DNA from: UBA8389 sp035719105
GTDB taxonomy: Bacteria; Bacteroidota; Bacteroidia; Bacteroidales; UBA1402
NCBI GenBank assembly: GCA_035719105.1
Contig: DASTGN010000003.1
Location: 1 to 64,000 of the forward strand
Length of the DNA stretch: 64,000 nt
Direction of reading: 5' to 3'
The position numbers and the translations under genes are program-made. Below, one piece after another: positions 15,878-24,425 of the stretch (its first letter is position 1; the number at the start of each line of letters is the position of its first letter). The notes beneath the pieces were generated by a model that was not told where the DNA came from, did not search any database, and saw only the letters and a list, made by a program, of their open reading frames with translations.

Positions 15878-17818
15878 TTACCATGAGGTAACCATCTTTT
15901 CGACTTCTTGGGTCAAAAGTTCGGCAAAGGTAACAAAATTCATTGAACCTTTATCGCCTTCGCCCTGTTTTCTTACGGAAACTTCTTGTTTTTCTGCTTC
16001 TTGCTCTCCAACAATGAGCATGTATGGAATGCGTTTCAATTCGTTGTCACGAATTTTTCTTCCTATTTTTTCGTTTCTGTCATCCAGAATGGTGCGAATA
16101 TCACGATCGTTTAGGTAATCACTAACCTGTTTGGCGTAATCGTTGAACTTTTCACTGATGGGCAAAATAACCACCTGATCGGGTGTGAGCCATAAGGGGA
16201 ACTTACCTGCGGTGTGCTCGATCAGAACAGCAACGAAGCGTTCCATAGAGCCGAATGGTGCACGGTGAATCATGATGGGACGATGCTTCAGGTTATCACT
16301 TCCAACGTATTCCAATTCAAATCGTTCAGGTAAATTGTAGTCTACCTGAATGGTGCCCAATTGCCAACGGCGACCAAGAGCGTCTTTGACCATGAAGTCA
16401 AGTTTGGGGCCATAAAAAGCTGCTTCTCCAAGTTCCACTCTGGCATTCAGACCTTTTTCCTGGCAAGCTTCAATAATGGCACGTTCAGATCGTTCCCAGT
16501 TTTCGTCGCTTCCAATGTATTTGGTTTTGTTTTCGGGGTCGCGAAGTGAAATTTGAGCTTCAAAATTCTCAAAGTCCAAAGCCTTGAAAATGATGAAGAT
16601 AATGTCCATAACTTTCAGGAATTCTTCTTTCACCTGGTCTGCACGACAAAAAATATGCGCGTCATCTTGGGTGAAGCTGCGTACACGGGTAAGACCGTGC
16701 AATTCTCCGCTTTGTTCGTATCGATAGACTGTTCCGAATTCGGCGAATCTTAAGGGTAGGTCTTTGTAAGAGCGGGGAGCAAACTTGTAAATCTCGCAGT
16801 GGTGAGGGCAGTTCATCGGCTTGAGCAGATATTCTTCACCTTCTTCCGGAGTATGGATGGGTTGGAAAGAATCTTTGCCGTATTTGGCATAGTGCCCAGA
16901 GGTCATATACAATTGTTTGTTGCCGATGTGTGGGGTCATTACCTGCTGGTAACCGAATTTCTTTTGGATGCGTTTGAGAAAATCTTCCAAACGCAAGCGT
17001 AATGCCGTTCCGCGTGGAAGCCACATGGGCAGGCCTTTTCCAACCATCTCGCTGAACATGAACAGTTCCAACTCCTTACCAATTTTGCGGTGGTCACGTT
17101 TCTTGGCTTCTTCCAACAATAACAGATAATCGTCCAACATTTTCTTCTTTGGGAAGCTGATGCCGTAGATGCGAGTCAGTTGTTTGCGGTTTTCGTTTCC
17201 TCTCCAATAGGCTCCAGCCACGGAAAGAAGTTTGATGGCTTTGATCGATTCTGTATTCATCAAGTGAGGTCCACGACATAAATCGGTGAAGCTACCTTGG
17301 GAATAGGTGGTGATGGTTCCATCTTCGAGTTCTGAAATCAATTCGCACTTGTAACCCTCGTTTTTCTGACCAAAAAACTTAAGTGCTTCGGCTTTGCTGA
17401 TATCCCGACGTACTATGGCTTCCTTACGGCTTGCCAATTCTTGCATCATCGCTTCGATATCTGCCAGGTCCGACTCTTTAATGACGTTTTCACCTGGGTC
17501 GACATCGTAATAAAAACCGTTTTCGATGGCCGGTCCGATACCGAATTGAATGCCCGGATAGAGTTCTTGCAAGGCTTCTGCCATCAAGTGAGCGGAAGAA
17601 TGCCAAAATGCATGTTTGGCTTCCGCATCTTCCCATTTAAGTAGTTTGATGGAAGCGTCGTTCAGGATGGGGCGGTTCAATTCAATCGTTTGTCCGTCTA
17701 TGGAGGCGGCGATGCAATCCTGAGCGAGTCTTGGGCTGATGCCTTCTGCTACGTGATAAGCAGTTGTGCCTTTGGGATAATTACGAACGGAACCGTCCGG
17801 AAAAGTCAGTTTGATCAT
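15878..17818 (-). CDS. thrS: Threonyl-tRNA synthetase
   Basis: A 646-residue class II synthetase. It shows an N-terminal TGS domain (MIKLTFPDGSVRNYPKGTT), then the editing domain with HSSAH and later the C-containing CRGPHL zinc site, and the catalytic core with RYEQSGELHGLTRVR and the DDAHIFC motif. The C-terminal anticodon-binding domain ends the protein. I use the ATG at 17818; the frame extends to a TTG at 17848, but that codon is part of the promoter -7 box. It heads the thrS-infC-rpmI-rplT operon. Confidence 0.98.
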   Translation of the reverse strand: MIKLTFPDGSVRNYPKGTTAYHVAEGISPRLAQDCIAASIDGQTIELNRPILNDASIKLLKWEDAEAKHAFWHSSAHLMAEALQELYPGIQFGIGPAIENGFYYDVDPGENVIKESDLADIEAMMQELASRKEAIVRRDISKAEALKFFGQKNEGYKCELISELEDGTITTYSQGSFTDLCRGPHLMNTESIKAIKLLSVAGAYWRGNENRKQLTRIYGISFPKKKMLDDYLLLLEEAKKRDHRKIGKELELFMFSEMVGKGLPMWLPRGTALRLRLEDFLKRIQKKFGYQQVMTPHIGNKQLYMTSGHYAKYGKDSFQPIHTPEEGEEYLLKPMNCPHHCEIYKFAPRSYKDLPLRFAEFGTVYRYEQSGELHGLTRVRSFTQDDAHIFCRADQVKEEFLKVMDIIFIIFKALDFENFEAQISLRDPENKTKYIGSDENWERSERAIIEACQEKGLNARVELGEAAFYGPKLDFMVKDALGRRWQLGTIQVDYNLPERFELEYVGSDNLKHRPIMIHRAPFGSMERFVAVLIEHTAGKFPLWLTPDQVVILPISEKFNDYAKQVSDYLNDRDIRTILDDRNEKIGRKIRDNELKRIPYMLIVGEQEAEKQEVSVRKQGEGDKGSMNFVTFAELLTQEVEKMVTSW

Positions 17819-17845
17819 ATGGAAGGGTTTGTTTTTGCTGTACCA

Positions 17846-17876
17846 CAAATTTACTGCATTAATTTTAGTTGAGCAA
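17846..17876 (-). promoter_or_regulatory. Promoter for thrS, overlapping the mfd 3' end
   Basis: On the minus strand TTG (complement of 17874-17876), 20 bases, then TAAATTTG (complement of 17846-17853). The -33 box lies within the last codons of mfd. The leader to the thrS ATG is about 20 bases. Confidence 0.72.
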
Positions 17877-20800
17877 GTGCTGTTTCTATGTTTTCCACGT
17901 TTTCGACCACGAGCGATCGCTTGTTGTTTTGCTCTCGTAAACGGGTGGATTTAAGGTGGCTTTGTGTATAATTCAAGATGGTGTCAAAGGTTTTGGAATG
18001 GTAAAAGGTTGAGTTTGGATTGCTGACAAAATAACAGGTCATTTTGCCTGTCTTCAGCACAATTTTCTCCATGCCCAATGTTTTGGCTGTACGGCGTAAA
18101 CGTACCATATCAATAAGGTCTGAACCCACTTTCGGAATGGGGCCGAATCGGTCGATCAATCGGTTGCTAAAGGCCATGACTTCGGATTCGGCTTCCAAAT
18201 TGTCCATTTCGCGGTACAAACTCATGCGTTCGGAAGAACCTGGAACATATGAATCTGGAAACAATAGTTCCATGTCCGACTCAACTAAGCAATCAGATAC
18301 GTAAGTTGGCGATCCAGCGCCGTCGGTGGCGTGTTTTTCGTCGGCATAAAGTTCGGAAAACTCGTCGTCCTTGAGTTCCTGAACTGCTTCATTTAGAATT
18401 TTCTGGTAAGTTTCGAAGCCTAAATCGGCGATGAAGCCACTTTGTTCGGCTCCGAGCATATTTCCTGCACCGCGAATATCCAGATCCTGCATAGCGATGT
18501 TGAAACCACTGCCCAAGTCTGCAAAATTTTCGATGGCTTGCAATCGACGTCTGGCTTCTGGCGTCAATGAATGAACGGGAGGTGCCAGAAGGTAGCAGAA
18601 TGCCTTTCGGTTGCTCCTGCCGACTCGACCGCGCAATTGGTGCAAATCACTCAACCCAAACTGATGAGCGTTGTTGATGATGATGGTGTTTGCATTGGGA
18701 ATGTCGATGCCACTTTCGATGATGGTAGTGCAGATCAGCACATCGTAGGCATAGTCCATAAAATCCATGATGATTTTTTCCAACTTTTCTCCTTCCATTT
18801 GCCCGTGTGCGATGACTGTCCGGGCTCCAGGAACGCATTTGTTGACCAACCGCTCGATGTCAATGAGGTTGTTCACCCGGTTGTTTAACAAAAAAACTTG
18901 TCCGTTGCGACCGAGTTCAAATTCGATGGCATCTTTCAACATGTCATCAGAAAGAGTGCTGACCTCCGTCTGTATGGGGTATCGATTGGGCGGGGGAGTG
19001 GAAATGATGCTCAAATCCCGGGCACCCATCAACGAAAACTGCAACGTCCGGGGGATAGGGGTTGCTGTCATGGTTAAAGTGTCCACATTGACTTTCAATT
19101 GTTTGAGCTTTTCTTTGATGGCAACACCAAATTTTTGTTCTTCGTCAACGATAAGTAAGCCCAAATCTTTGAAATGAACATTTTTTCCAATGAGCTTGTG
19201 GGTTCCAATCACAATGTTGGTGCCACCTTCCTTGATATCCTTCAACAGTTCGGTCACATCTCCTGGTTTACGGGTTCGGCTTAAATAATCCACTTTGCAG
19301 GGAAAATCCGCCAATCGCTTTTTGAATGTCTTGTAATGTTGCAGGGCGAGAACCGTTGTCGGAACCAAGATGGCCACCTGTTTGTTGTCGGCAACAGCCT
19401 TGAAAGCAGCACGAATGGCCACTTCAGTCTTTCCGAATCCAACATCACCGCAAATCAGGCGGTCCATTGGCAGCAAACTTTCCATGTCGCCTTTGACATC
19501 ATTGGTTGCTTTGGTTTGGTCTGGGGTATCTTCGTAGGCAAATGAAGCCTCCAATTCTTGTTGCATGAAGCTGTCTGGGCTGTATTGGAAACCCTGTTCC
19601 TCTTTTCGCTTGGCATAAAGCAGAATCAAGTCCCTGGCTATATCCTTGACCTTCTTTTTAGTACGCTCCTTCATAGCTGACCAGGCAGTTCCTCCCAGTT
19701 TGTGGATGTGGGGTTCCTCGCCTTCCTTGCCTCGGTATTTTGAAATACGGTGCAGGTTGTGTATGCTTACGAAAATCGTATCATCGTCTTTGTAGACTAT
19801 TTTGATGATTTCCTGCATCTTGCCATTGATTTCAGTGCGGAAAAGACCTGCAAAACGCCCAACTCCATGGTCAATGTGTACTACATAATCTCCAAATTGG
19901 AACTGGACAATTTCTTTCAAGCTGAGCGCCAGTTTTCCATTTCTGGCTTTGTCGGAACGCAAATTGTACTTGTGATAACGTTCAAACAATTGATGGTCGG
20001 TGAAACATGCAATTTGCAAATCGTGGTCTACAAAGCCCTCGTGCAGGGTTTTTTCAATTGGAATGAAATGTTGGTGTTCCTCACGATCTTCGAATATGGT
20101 TTTGAGTCGCTCGATCTGTTTTGGACTATCGCTCAATACATAAAGTTGATAACCCAAGGTGGTGTACCGTTGAAACGCTTGACTCACAAAATCGAAATTC
20201 TTGCCGAACTGATCTTGTGGAGAAGTCTGAAAATTTAAGGTAGTATGTTTATTACTAAATGCCTTTCGTCCGAATTCAATCCAAGAATGTTTTTGGGCCG
20301 CTTCCATGAAGTCGACGTCTGTCAACAAGCGATCAAGGGGCGTATCACCGGGTTCCTCAGCCAGGATTCTAAGTTTGCCACAGGTATATTCAAAATCGGA
20401 AAAACCCAGTATGGTATTTGGGTCTAAGTAATCGGTGAAAGGTACCTGATTCATGCTGCCTTGATCAGTGAACGGTACGATTTTGATACTTTCAGTATGA
20501 TCGTTTGAGAGTTGATTCTCGATATCGAAACTACGAATGCTTTCTACTTCGTCACCAAAAAAATCGATGCGGTAGGGGAGTTCGTGACTCCAAGAGTAAA
20601 CATCAATCAAGCTACCGCGTACAGCGAATTGTCCAGGTTCGTATACATAATCAACCCGTTCAAAACCAAATGTTTGCAATAATTCAATGACAAAAGCATT
20701 ATCGATGTGCTCACCTTGGTGGAGAGTCAGTGTATTTTGCTTTAAGTCATCGGTGGAAACTACTTTTTCAAGCAACGCATCGGGATATGTTACCACGACA

Positions 20801-21153
20801 ATCGCGTTGTTTTGGCGCAGGGCAGTCAATGCTTCGGTTCTCAAAATGGTATTTCCAGGATCGTTTCGACCGTATTTAAGGGCCCTTTTAAAACTGGCTG
20901 GAAAATAATAAACAACTTCTGAACCAAGTACTTGCACCAAATCGTGATACAAATAACCTGCCGACTCTGCATCTTCCTGCACCAAGACAAAGTCGCGTTT
21001 GCAAGATTCGAAAAGAGCAGCCAAACCAAGACTGACGGTAGAACCGATCAATCCGTCCAAATAAAGGTTTTCACCCGATTTCGACAATACCATTTTGCCC
21101 GCAAGCAGTTGCGGGTGATTTTGGTAGAGTTTAAATAAAATATCAATTTCCAA
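17851..21153 (-). CDS. mfd: Transcription-repair coupling factor Mfd
   Basis: Mfd removes RNA polymerase stalled at DNA damage and recruits UvrA. The protein is about 1100 residues. It has an N-terminal UvrB-like region, a CarD-like polymerase-interaction domain (FGDYVVHIDHGVGRFAGL), a RecG-like motor with GDVGFGKTEVA and DEEQKFGV, and helicase motif VI HQLRGRVGRS. A TRCF C-terminal domain ends it. I start at the TTG at 21153 (MEIDILFKLYQNHPQ), which resembles the N-termini of relatives; the frame extends to 21270, but that part lies upstream of the likely promoter. The start is the least certain part. Confidence 0.93.
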   Translation of the reverse strand: MEIDILFKLYQNHPQLLAGKMVLSKSGENLYLDGLIGSTVSLGLAALFESCKRDFVLVQEDAESAGYLYHDLVQVLGSEVVYYFPASFKRALKYGRNDPGNTILRTEALTALRQNNAIVVVTYPDALLEKVVSTDDLKQNTLTLHQGEHIDNAFVIELLQTFGFERVDYVYEPGQFAVRGSLIDVYSWSHELPYRIDFFGDEVESIRSFDIENQLSNDHTESIKIVPFTDQGSMNQVPFTDYLDPNTILGFSDFEYTCGKLRILAEEPGDTPLDRLLTDVDFMEAAQKHSWIEFGRKAFSNKHTTLNFQTSPQDQFGKNFDFVSQAFQRYTTLGYQLYVLSDSPKQIERLKTIFEDREEHQHFIPIEKTLHEGFVDHDLQIACFTDHQLFERYHKYNLRSDKARNGKLALSLKEIVQFQFGDYVVHIDHGVGRFAGLFRTEINGKMQEIIKIVYKDDDTIFVSIHNLHRISKYRGKEGEEPHIHKLGGTAWSAMKERTKKKVKDIARDLILLYAKRKEEQGFQYSPDSFMQQELEASFAYEDTPDQTKATNDVKGDMESLLPMDRLICGDVGFGKTEVAIRAAFKAVADNKQVAILVPTTVLALQHYKTFKKRLADFPCKVDYLSRTRKPGDVTELLKDIKEGGTNIVIGTHKLIGKNVHFKDLGLLIVDEEQKFGVAIKEKLKQLKVNVDTLTMTATPIPRTLQFSLMGARDLSIISTPPPNRYPIQTEVSTLSDDMLKDAIEFELGRNGQVFLLNNRVNNLIDIERLVNKCVPGARTVIAHGQMEGEKLEKIIMDFMDYAYDVLICTTIIESGIDIPNANTIIINNAHQFGLSDLHQLRGRVGRSNRKAFCYLLAPPVHSLTPEARRRLQAIENFADLGSGFNIAMQDLDIRGAGNMLGAEQSGFIADLGFETYQKILNEAVQELKDDEFSELYADEKHATDGAGSPTYVSDCLVESDMELLFPDSYVPGSSERMSLYREMDNLEAESEVMAFSNRLIDRFGPIPKVGSDLIDMVRLRRTAKTLGMEKIVLKTGKMTCYFVSNPNSTFYHSKTFDTILNYTQSHLKSTRLREQNNKRSLVVENVENIETALAQLKLMQ

Positions 21154-21159
21154 ACTCTG

Positions 21160-21190
21160 TAAATCTAAAGATGTATAAAACTCCTGCAAA
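21160..21190 (-). promoter_or_regulatory. Probable promoter for mfd
   Basis: On the minus strand TTTG (complement of 21187-21190), 19 bases, then TAGATTTA (complement of 21160-21167), one base off TAnnTTTG. Transcription would begin almost at the proposed TTG start, so the messenger may be leaderless. Confidence 0.5.
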
Positions 21191-21239
21191 ATTAGAAAAT
21201 ATATGGTGTTTTTATTCGAGTGAGAAAAAAATAAAGCCT

Positions 21240-21247
21240 TATATTTG
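21240..21247 (+). promoter_or_regulatory. -7 box (TATATTTG) for the glycosyltransferase-pyrC operon
   Basis: TATATTTG lies 22 bases before the glycosyltransferase ATG. A -33 element is not clear. Confidence 0.58.
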
Positions 21248-21269
21248 GATTCAATTATACTCAAAACCA

Positions 21270-22031
21270 ATGAGCATGACTTCCGACTCCATTGTCATTA
21301 TTCCGACTTACAACGAAAAAGAAAACATTGAACTGATCATCAAGGCTGTATTCGATTTGCCTAAAGCCTTTGATATTCTGATTGTGGACGATGGTTCACC
21401 CGATGGAACCGGTTCGATAGTAAAAATGCTGCAAAAAGAATTTCCTGAATCGCTGCACTTGTTGGAGCGATCCGGTAAGCAAGGATTAGGTACCGCCTAT
21501 ATTGCAGGATTTCATTGGGCGTTGAAAAACGGATACGATTTCATTTTTGAAATGGACGCTGACTTCTCACACAATCCCAAAGATTTGTTGAATTTGTATC
21601 ATGCCTGTGCAGTGGAAGGGGGTGACGTTGCCATTGGTTCGCGCTATGTCAATAATGTGGTGAATGTAGTTAACTGGCCCATTGGTAGGGTTCTAATGTC
21701 TTATTTTGCCTCGTACTACGTTCGTTTGATTACCGGTATGAAGATATTCGATACGACTGCAGGTTTCAAATGCTATCGACGCAATGTGCTCGAAACCATT
21801 GAATTGGACGATATTCACTTTAAAGGTTATGCTTTTCAAATCGAAATGAAATTCACGGCCTGGAAATGTGGCTTCAACATCATAGAGGTACCCATTGTTT
21901 TCTCAAATAGAGAACTGGGTGTATCTAAAATGAATGGTGGCATTTTCAATGAAGCCGTATTTGGTGTCATTAAAATGACCATGCGAAGTTGGACGCGTAC
22001 GTTTCCAAAAAAGAAAACTCTGGTTGCATGA
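21270..22031 (+). CDS. Polyprenol-phosphate mannosyltransferase-like GT2 glycosyltransferase
   Basis: A 253-residue GT2 enzyme of the dolichol/polyprenol-phosphate mannose synthase type. Seen are the nucleotide-sugar site VIIPTYNEKENIE, the metal-binding segments LIVDDGSPDGTG and EMDADFSHNP, and the acceptor-side block TTAGFKCYRR. It likely transfers a hexose from NDP-sugar to a lipid carrier on the cytoplasmic face. No C-terminal membrane domain is present. ATG 21270 or 21276 are both plausible; the longer frame from 21171 overlaps the divergent mfd start. The stop overlaps the pyrC start (ATGA). Confidence 0.9.
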   Translation: MSMTSDSIVIIPTYNEKENIELIIKAVFDLPKAFDILIVDDGSPDGTGSIVKMLQKEFPESLHLLERSGKQGLGTAYIAGFHWALKNGYDFIFEMDADFSHNPKDLLNLYHACAVEGGDVAIGSRYVNNVVNVVNWPIGRVLMSYFASYYVRLITGMKIFDTTAGFKCYRRNVLETIELDDIHFKGYAFQIEMKFTAWKCGFNIIEVPIVFSNRELGVSKMNGGIFNEAVFGVIKMTMRSWTRTFPKKKTLVA

Positions 22032-23371
22032 TGAAAACCCTGATTCATAAAGCACTGATAATCAATGAAGGTCGCTCCTTCAAAGGGTCTGTGCTCCTGG
22101 AGGGTGCTTTTATCTCCAAAATTTTTGAAGGAACGGTTCCTCAAGAAGTGCTGGATGGTTGTCAAGTACTGGATGCCGAGGGTAAGTGGCTGATACCAGG
22201 TGCAATAGACGGTCATGTTCATTTTAGGGAGCCGGGTTTGACACATAAGGCTGATTTGTTGTCCGAAACGCGTGCAGCATTGGCAGGTGGCGTCACTTCT
22301 TTTTTAGAAATGCCCAATACGTTGCCACAAACGACCACGATTCAAATCTGGGAAAAAAAGATGGAGTTGGCCGCTTCCAAATCGTTGGCTAATTATTCAT
22401 TTTATTTGGGTGCGACCAACGATAATCTTTCCGAATTGGAAAAAGCAGATTATCAACGCGTTTGCGGAGTTAAAGTTTTTATGGGTTCTTCTACCGGGAA
22501 CATGCTGGTAGGCCAACAGGCCGCACTGGAAGGAATATTTAAATCGGTTCCTTGCATTGTTGGAGTTCACGCTGAATCGGAAGCTATTATCCAAGCTAAC
22601 AAAACACGTTATTTGGAAGCGATTGGTGGAGATTTGCCAATCAGCTATCATCCCTTGATTCGAAGTGCTGAAGCTTGTTATGCAAGTTCAGCCACTGCAG
22701 TCGAACTTGCTACGCGATTTGGATCTCGATTGCATATTTTACACCTCACCACCGCCGAAGAACTCGATTTATTTGAAGCCAAGCCTTTGATTGATAAAAA
22801 GATAACCGCTGAAGTTTGCGTTCCACATCTTTGGTTTGACGATAAAGACTATGAATTCCGTGGAAACAGCATCAAGTGCAATCCGGCTATAAAAACGGAA
22901 CGTGATAGATTGGCACTTAGAGATGGACTCAAATCGGGGAAATTGGATGTGATAGCTACCGACCATGCTCCTCATTTATGGGCAGAAAAACAAGGTGATT
23001 GCCTCACGGCTGCATCCGGTTCGCCAAGTATTCAATTTTCAGTTCCCCTGATGTTGGAACTTGTTAAGGATCAAATTTTTACAAAAGAACTGATTGTCGA
23101 AAAAATGTGTCATGCTCCAGCCACTCTTTATGGAATTGACAGGCGCGGTTTCATTCGGGAAAATTATTATGCCGATATGGCATTGATTGATCCGGAAGCT
23201 TCTTGGGTTTTAACAGGTGACCTCATCCTTTCAAAATGTGGCTGGTCACCGTATGAGGAGCAAGTTTTTCGAAGCAAAGTCCTTAAAACCTGGGTAAATG
23301 GTACGTTGGCTTACGATGAAGGGCATTTTGCCGAAGGTCGAACAGCTGCTGAACTTCGCTTTATCATTTAA
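22028..23371 (+). CDS. pyrC: Dihydroorotase
   Basis: Third step of pyrimidine synthesis, cyclising carbamoyl-aspartate. The 447-residue amidohydrolase has DGHVHFREPGLTHK (metal and substrate residues), a central histidine block CVPHLWFDD, and IATDHAPH with the catalytic aspartate. The length fits the class I type found in Bacteroidetes. The start ATG at 22028 overlaps the upstream stop by four bases, implying coupled translation; 22031 is an alternative. pyrG, another pyrimidine gene, lies about 6 kb further on but on the other strand. Confidence 0.95.
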   Translation: MMKTLIHKALIINEGRSFKGSVLLEGAFISKIFEGTVPQEVLDGCQVLDAEGKWLIPGAIDGHVHFREPGLTHKADLLSETRAALAGGVTSFLEMPNTLPQTTTIQIWEKKMELAASKSLANYSFYLGATNDNLSELEKADYQRVCGVKVFMGSSTGNMLVGQQAALEGIFKSVPCIVGVHAESEAIIQANKTRYLEAIGGDLPISYHPLIRSAEACYASSATAVELATRFGSRLHILHLTTAEELDLFEAKPLIDKKITAEVCVPHLWFDDKDYEFRGNSIKCNPAIKTERDRLALRDGLKSGKLDVIATDHAPHLWAEKQGDCLTAASGSPSIQFSVPLMLELVKDQIFTKELIVEKMCHAPATLYGIDRRGFIRENYYADMALIDPEASWVLTGDLILSKCGWSPYEEQVFRSKVLKTWVNGTLAYDEGHFAEGRTAAELRFII

Positions 23372-23384
23372 TCCAAACAAAAGC

Positions 23385-24257
23385 ATGAGATTCAGATCCG
23401 TTATTGTTCTCCTACTGACGCTGTTTCTAACTGTTGAAGTCCAAGGTCAACTGCTGTGGAGCATTTCGGGAAATGGATTGAGCAAGAATAGCTATCTCTT
23501 TGGAACCCACCACTTGATCGATAAAGATTTGATTCCTCATTTTGATTCTATTTTGGCACTTTGCGGGCGAAGTGATGCAACCATTGGGGAGATGGATCTT
23601 AGAACACCGGGCATGCAAAAGAAAATGATGGACGGTGCTGTCATGAAAGGTAAGAAAATCAAAGAGCTGGTTTCGGATTCCGACTATCAAGTGTTGGATT
23701 CAGAATTCAAATCGGTGATGGGTTTGGGTATGAATGTTTTGGGTTCTTTAAAACCCATGATGCTAATGTCCATGCATCAGATTTTTTTATATTTGAAAAG
23801 TACTGGAACCAAGAAACCACCGACTGCTGTTGATGAATTGTTTCAAAAACAGGCGATGAAGAATAAAAAAGACGTTATCGGTTTGGAAACATTGGATTTT
23901 CAGATGAATGTCTTATTCAATTCCATCCCGTTGGAACGTCAGGCGGAAATCTTACTTTTTGAAGTTCGCGAAAAAGAACAATTGGTCTCGGATTTGAAGC
24001 AACTGAACGGTATTTACCTGAAGGGGGATTTGGATAAGATGAGAGTGCTGGATGTGGACGATAAAAGCATGAAACCTGAAGAAAAAGAATTGTTGGTTGA
24101 TGATCGTAATTTGAATTGGGTGAATCAATTACCTGCTCTTTTAATGTCGAAATCCTGCTTTATTGCCGTTGGTTGCATGCATTTGGTTGGAGAAACAGGG
24201 CTCATCAATCAGCTCCGATTGAAGGGATATACGATTTCTCCCGTTTTAATAAATTGA
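23385..24257 (+). CDS. TraB/GumN family protein
   Basis: A 290-residue exported protein with a signal sequence (about 1-22, MRFRSVIVLLLTLFLTVEVQG). The N-terminal GTHH motif and the late AVGCMHLVGETGLINQL block identify the TraB/GumN superfamily, a Tiki-like fold proposed to be a metalloprotease. The substrate is unknown. The start at ATG 23385 is set by the signal sequence; the frame opens further upstream within pyrC. It follows pyrC by 13 bases and is probably in the same operon. Confidence 0.88.
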   Translation: MRFRSVIVLLLTLFLTVEVQGQLLWSISGNGLSKNSYLFGTHHLIDKDLIPHFDSILALCGRSDATIGEMDLRTPGMQKKMMDGAVMKGKKIKELVSDSDYQVLDSEFKSVMGLGMNVLGSLKPMMLMSMHQIFLYLKSTGTKKPPTAVDELFQKQAMKNKKDVIGLETLDFQMNVLFNSIPLERQAEILLFEVREKEQLVSDLKQLNGIYLKGDLDKMRVLDVDDKSMKPEEKELLVDDRNLNWVNQLPALLMSKSCFIAVGCMHLVGETGLINQLRLKGYTISPVLIN

Positions 24258-24395
24258 TTTTAAATCGTCCAACCAGGCTTTTAACGTTGCAATTTCCTTT
24301 TCACAAACAATATCTGCTTTATACAATTGTTCCAATCCATCAATATTCTGATTGAACTGATGGTTGAAAATAATTATTAAAGCTACTTGATCCAT
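24246..24395 (-). CDS. Possible small protein, 49 residues, unknown
   Basis: An uninterrupted frame of 49 codons starting MDQVALIIIFNHQFNQNID and ending in LKAWLDDLKSIY. It starts 31 bases behind the PBP1A stop on the same strand and overlaps the last 12 bases of the convergent TraB gene. The residue pattern (hydrophobic strand, then two amphipathic helices) looks protein-like, and it fills an otherwise empty gap. I recognise no family with certainty. It may be a real small gene, a relic of a longer one, or chance. Confidence 0.38.
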   Translation of the reverse strand: MDQVALIIIFNHQFNQNIDGLEQLYKADIVCEKEIATLKAWLDDLKSIY

Positions 24396-24425
24396 GGAGA
24401 TGCATTTTTGAAAAACCGAGAAACA

